A stretch of 64,000 nt of DNA from Algoriphagus aestuarii (GTDB taxonomy: Bacteria > Bacteroidota > Bacteroidia > Cytophagales > Cyclobacteriaceae): assembly GCA_017051695.1 (NCBI GenBank), contig JAFIDK010000003.1, forward strand, positions 289,426 to 353,425, written 5' to 3'. Shown one piece after another: positions 60,771 to 64,000 of this stretch (position 1 is its first letter; each line of letters starts with the position of its first letter). The position numbers were made by a program, and so were the translations under genes. The notes beneath the pieces were generated by a model that saw only the letters and a program-made list of their open reading frames with translations, was not told where the DNA came from and searched no databases.

Positions 60771-61409
60771 TTATGACTGGATATAAGACCCCAATAAAAT
60801 CCTCTTTTTAGGAGGAATGGCTTTGCTGTTTGCCGCAATTTTCAAATGCTCTTGATTCTTCTCTTTTGCAAAAACCAACTGAAATAAATCCGCAACGGAG
60901 AGACTTTCTTTAGGCCTGTCTATTAATTCAAATTCATTACCGGCAGCCACCAAACCTTCATCCAAAATACTGAAATAGGTGCCGCCGAAACCATGCTGGA
61001 CAAATTGCTTGATGACATGCTGCGTGCCAAATTTATACCCGAATTTATAGCAGGGTTCACGGTACTGAGAAACCTGAACGACCGCTTCCCCAACTTTGTA
61101 AATATCCCCTAAAAGGACTTTTTGCTCGTCAAAATCCGTCAAAGTGAGATTTTCACCGAACATTCCCCAGGACCATTCCAGGTTGGGGTATAAATTTTGC
61201 CAATAAGGGTATTGCTCTGCAGAGAAAGCGTAGCAAGCTTTGTAGTAGCCACTGTGATTGAGTCTATTGGAGACTTCATCTCCTAGCACATCGTTTTTTG
61301 TTAAAAAAATGGGTTGATCAATGGGCTTTTTATAGATACCTGTGGTTTCTTCTTTGCCATTCCAAATGAATGTAGTGGGTTTGCCGATGTTGGTAGAAAG
61401 GATTTTCAT
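60771..61409 (-). CDS. MOSC-domain protein (YiiM-like)
   Basis: This 212-aa protein matches the MOSC domain as in YiiM: IGKPTTFIWNGKEETTGIYK at the N-terminus, the HYYPY-like GYYKACYAFSAEQYPYW, FGENLTL and VSQYREPCYKFGYKFG with the conserved Cys that may bind molybdenum cofactor. YiiM-like proteins reduce N-hydroxylated compounds. It is a single gene. Confidence 0.82.
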   Translation of the reverse strand: MKILSTNIGKPTTFIWNGKEETTGIYKKPIDQPIFLTKNDVLGDEVSNRLNHSGYYKACYAFSAEQYPYWQNLYPNLEWSWGMFGENLTLTDFDEQKVLLGDIYKVGEAVVQVSQYREPCYKFGYKFGTQHVIKQFVQHGFGGTYFSILDEGLVAAGNEFELIDRPKESLSVADLFQLVFAKEKNQEHLKIAANSKAIPPKKRILLGSYIQS

Positions 61410-61698
61410 TTGAAAAATTGAGGATGGATTTTATGAGTAATATATCATGATTTATGATCATCCACAATCTGGCCAGCAGCCTTAATTTTTTCACCATCTT
61501 GGCTGGAAAGCCGGAGAAGGAAATGGCCTGAATTCTGGAGCATAGCTTTTTTATCATCCATTCATCTCACTACTGATAGATTAGCAGATATACTTATTCT
61601 GTTCTTATGCAAAGTAAGCACAGGTCTTACCCAAAGCAGTAATTGGAAGGATGATGCAAAATATTTTGTCAATTCAAAGGCAAGAAAGGAGCATTCTC
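61410..61698. other. Intergenic region, no gene seen
   Basis: About 290 bp with no convincing ORF. An ATCAT-GATTT-ATGAT inverted repeat near 61444-61458 is the only structure noted and may be chance. Confidence 0.4.
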
Positions 61699-62538
61699 TC
61701 AAATCAAAATCTTATCAAAAAGCTGATGGGCTTGTTTTTCGGCTTGCGAGGAAAGTAGTTTCTTTTGACTCTTCAATTCGTCAATCCAGTCCAGATACTT
61801 TTGGGATGCATTTTCTCTTTCTGCTACAAAATGTGTCAGTGACTGTAAAGACAGTTGATTGGAATACCAAGGTTTTAAACTGTCCTTTAACATTTTGAAT
61901 TCTTCATGGATGCTGTCAACAAAAATCGGATTGAAACCCAGGTGAATCAGCAGGTTTTCCAACATGATGATAGATTTCAAGGCATCAAAAATCTCTTTTA
62001 AAGCTTTGCTGTCGAGACTCGCTTTAAGATCCAATTGTATAAAATCCAATTCTTCCTGAATAATCTGATTGATTGCCGAACTGATCGCCAGGGGTTTGAG
62101 GCCTTTGCTTGCTTGCATGGCATCAAAGTATAATTCATCCCAGCTTTTCAGCGTACTGCCTACCACCAAATCAAATGACTCGTTGTAAAGCTTCTTTTTC
62201 TGTTTTTCCAGATAATTCTGATAGCTGGGGAATAAGACTTTATTCTTGGTTTTCTTCTGATACTCCTGAAGACCCCTTTCTACCAACTTAAAATGATGGA
62301 TTTTACGGAGGTGTTTTTCAAGTTTTGTAAAAGAGGAAAAGATATCGAATTTCAGACCTTCTTTTTCGAAGTGGATTTTTCCGAGTAGGTTGCAGTAAAG
62401 CTCCAAAAACTCCATTCTGCCCAATAGCTCAATTGCTTTTTTGGATTTGATTTGTTTTCCCAAAGCCAAAAACACCACTTTGGCATCGGAATGCTGGCGA
62501 TCGAAAAGTTGGAATACCGGGGAGACCTTGCTCTGCAT
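61699..62538 (-). CDS. Helical cytoplasmic protein, function unknown
   Basis: This 279-aa protein is almost entirely helical and Lys/Leu-rich (KLEKHLRKIHHFKLVERGLQ). There are no signals or membrane segments. The helix-rich, basic pattern faintly recalls CHAD domains, but the diagnostic His pairs are not convincing, so no family is assigned. It follows the DUF2027-Smr gene by 4 bp and is in the same operon. Confidence 0.6.
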   Translation of the reverse strand: MQSKVSPVFQLFDRQHSDAKVVFLALGKQIKSKKAIELLGRMEFLELYCNLLGKIHFEKEGLKFDIFSSFTKLEKHLRKIHHFKLVERGLQEYQKKTKNKVLFPSYQNYLEKQKKKLYNESFDLVVGSTLKSWDELYFDAMQASKGLKPLAISSAINQIIQEELDFIQLDLKASLDSKALKEIFDALKSIIMLENLLIHLGFNPIFVDSIHEEFKMLKDSLKPWYSNQLSLQSLTHFVAERENASQKYLDWIDELKSQKKLLSSQAEKQAHQLFDKILI

Positions 62539-62542
62539 TTTT

Positions 62543-63493
62543 TTAGGAAATTTTTACCAGGGTAGCCCCATAACCCCACTGGTCTTTCTGCGTGTCCTGA
62601 AAGTACTTAATATTTCCTAATTGACTCAAATGACGATGGATTTCTTTTCGTAAAACTCCATTTCCCAATCCATGAATAAAAGTGATTTCATCCATTCCGC
62701 TGGCGATGGCCTGGTCCAGATTTTTTTCAAAAACCTCTAGCTGTAGTTTTAGCATGGCAGAATTGCTCATTCCCTGATGATCAGGAGCCAATACTTCAAT
62801 GTGTAGGTCTACGGATTTTGGGGGTCTTTTAGTCTGGATAGGAGCAGCTTTTGGCTGGATGGTTTCCAAATCCTGATTCAATGCACGGATATCGAGTTCT
62901 TTCGTGGTTTGTTCCAAAGAAAAGATGTAGGCACTTTTGCCAAGCAAAGGAGCTTTGCTAAGATGCTTGAAAAACTGAGTGGGCTTCATTTTTAATTGAC
63001 GCTCAAATGCTGGCAGCGCTTTTTCCAGCGTATTCTGAATTGGAATAAAGCGGAGCAAAAAAGCCGGCCACTCATCCATTTCTTTCAGAAGTCGGTCATC
63101 GAATTTTTTGGATTCTCCAGGCTCCATTGTTCCAGCCATTAAGGTCCGATGGTTATCCCCGTAAACTTCGGATGCATGTGTCAAATACGACTTTTTACTG
63201 TCATTGATCAGGTAAAGGCTGAGGCTCTGGTCATTGATGGGGATAAAAGCGAGGTATAATCCCTGGTCTTTTGGGGCAGAAATAGGCTGAGGCATTTCCG
63301 CTTCTGGCTCTTTTTTCGTCTGCTCCCCGAAATAGGATTTTTCGGTAGCGTGGACGAGTACCACTTCATTTTTTAAGGCAGGAATAATAAAGCCGTCTTC
63401 AATCTCTATTTCGATCCTTCCCCCAGAAGAGATTTTGCGGATAATCCCTTCTTCTGTCCCTCTGATTAATCGTACTTTATCTCCAATGTTCAT
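62543..63493 (-). CDS. DUF2027 / Smr-domain protein
   Basis: This 316-aa protein has an N-terminal KOW-like barrel ([20 protein letters not shown]), a central DUF2027 beta domain ([19 protein letters not shown]), and a C-terminal Smr domain with VDLHIEVL and [18 protein letters not shown]. Smr domains nick or cut nucleic acids, and in other proteins take part in ribosome rescue or recombination control. It overlaps the photolyase gene by 4 bp (ATGA), suggesting a DNA- or RNA-repair transcript. Confidence 0.85.
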   Translation of the reverse strand: MNIGDKVRLIRGTEEGIIRKISSGGRIEIEIEDGFIIPALKNEVVLVHATEKSYFGEQTKKEPEAEMPQPISAPKDQGLYLAFIPINDQSLSLYLINDSKKSYLTHASEVYGDNHRTLMAGTMEPGESKKFDDRLLKEMDEWPAFLLRFIPIQNTLEKALPAFERQLKMKPTQFFKHLSKAPLLGKSAYIFSLEQTTKELDIRALNQDLETIQPKAAPIQTKRPPKSVDLHIEVLAPDHQGMSNSAMLKLQLEVFEKNLDQAIASGMDEITFIHGLGNGVLRKEIHRHLSQLGNIKYFQDTQKDQWGYGATLVKIS

Positions 63494-64000
63494 TGATCCA
63501 ATGCTTTTTTATAAGTGTCCAGTGCTCTTTGTCTGGCGAATTTATGATCTACAATCGGTTTTGGATAGCTTTCAGTTCCATATTCTGGAATCCATTTTTT
63601 GATGTAGTTTAAATCTTTGTCAAATTTCTCGGTTTGGGATTCGGGATTGAAGACCCGGAAATAAGGTTGGGCATCTGTTCCAGTTCCTGCTGCCCATTGC
63701 CAGCCCCCATTATTTGCAGCAAGATCGAAGTCCAGTAATTTCTTGGCAAAATATGCTTCTCCCCATCTCCAATCTATCAATAAGTGTTTAGTGAGAAAGG
63801 AAGCCACAATCATCCGGACTCGATTATGCATGTACCCGGTGGTATTGAGTTCGCGCATTCCGGCATCTACGATCGGATATCCGGTTTTTCCCTGGCACCA
63901 TGCCTCAAACTCCTTTTCGTCATTTCTCCAGGGAATCTGGTCATAGGCTGGTTTAAAAGCTTTATCCACCACTTGGGGATTATAAGCCAAAATCATCATA
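63490..64000 (-). CDS. Deoxyribodipyrimidine photolyase / cryptochrome, C-terminal part
   Basis: The gene enters from beyond the right edge; only its last 170 codons are in the window. They include the FAD-binding block of the photolyase family ([19 protein letters not shown]), preceded by [20 protein letters not shown]. It repairs UV-induced pyrimidine dimers using light, or is a cryptochrome relative. It is translationally coupled to the Smr gene. Confidence 0.92.
   Translation of the reverse strand, partial: MMILAYNPQVVDKAFKPAYDQIPWRNDEKEFEAWCQGKTGYPIVDAGMRELNTTGYMHNRVRMIVASFLTKHLLIDWRWGEAYFAKKLLDFDLAANNGGWQWAAGTGTDAQPYFRVFNPESQTEKFDKDLNYIKKWIPEYGTESYPKPIVDHKFARQRALDTYKKALDQ

Noticed and set aside
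1-64000. CRISPR array
   Set aside because: No set of regularly spaced 25- to 40-bp direct repeats was seen; the only repeat cluster (56.6-56.8 kb) has irregular 9- to 14-bp units.
1-64000. Ribosomal RNA genes or insertion-sequence transposases
   Set aside because: No rRNA-like segment and no transposase motif was found; the only recombination enzyme is the serine recombinase at 27.3 kb.

Overview
The window looks like a chromosomal segment of a marine or aquatic Bacteroidota, most likely order Cytophagales and close to Algoriphagus/Cyclobacteriaceae. This is inferred from gene content only: a type IX secretion PorV/PorU2-type pair, a TonB-dependent receptor with a carboxypeptidase-like N-terminal domain, DUF4097 and PspC envelope-stress genes, CtlX, DUF2027-Smr, TAnnTTTG-type promoter boxes, few Shine-Dalgarno sequences, and intergenic repeats of types common in this phylum.

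Layout. 1-16.2 kb is ordinary chromosome: an XRE regulator/DUF2975 pair (partial), a serine hydrolase, a GNAT, a GH106 alpha-L-rhamnosidase, a TonB receptor with a Cys-rich small protein, a Tat-exported phospholipase C, an ammonium transporter, a secreted cyclase-family lipoprotein, a DUF1460 amidase-like protein and an outer-membrane barrel-like protein. About 16.3-28.8 kb is an AT-rich genomic island ending in a tRNA-Asn gene. It holds a large serine recombinase whose 3' end runs antisense into the tRNA, a MerR-like regulator with a palindromic operator, and a compact leftward operon: hsdM, a 90-aa ORF, a 203-aa ORF, hsdS, hsdR, a HEPN/Toprim protein and a 394-aa protein with a glycine-rich hydrophobic tail. 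This extended type I restriction operon is the most likely place for a poorly described defence system.

28.9-49 kb returns to chromosomal genes: a two-subunit molybdenum hydroxylase, CtlX citrulline hydrolase, beta-carbonic anhydrase, a run of small housekeeping or hypothetical genes, purB, a ferredoxin-reductase-like protein, and an ECF sigma/anti-sigma operon followed by two tandem paralogous barrel proteins and a DUF4097 protein. Next come a lipoprotein, a beta-CASP metallo-hydrolase, and a PadR/PspC pair. 49.3-55.5 kb carries the PorV-like and PorU2-like type IX secretion genes. 55.7-64 kb holds a HEPN/MNT toxin-antitoxin-type pair, a repeat-rich gap, a TVP38-family membrane protein, cystathionine gamma-synthase behind a possible SAM-II-like pseudoknot, a small phosphatase, an Arr-type rifampin ADP-ribosyltransferase, VanZ-like and MOSC proteins, a DUF2027-Smr protein and the C-terminal end of a photolyase.

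Genes were read from translations and motif recognition only. No database search was possible, so family names rest on recalled motifs. The island borders and the riboswitch are inferences.
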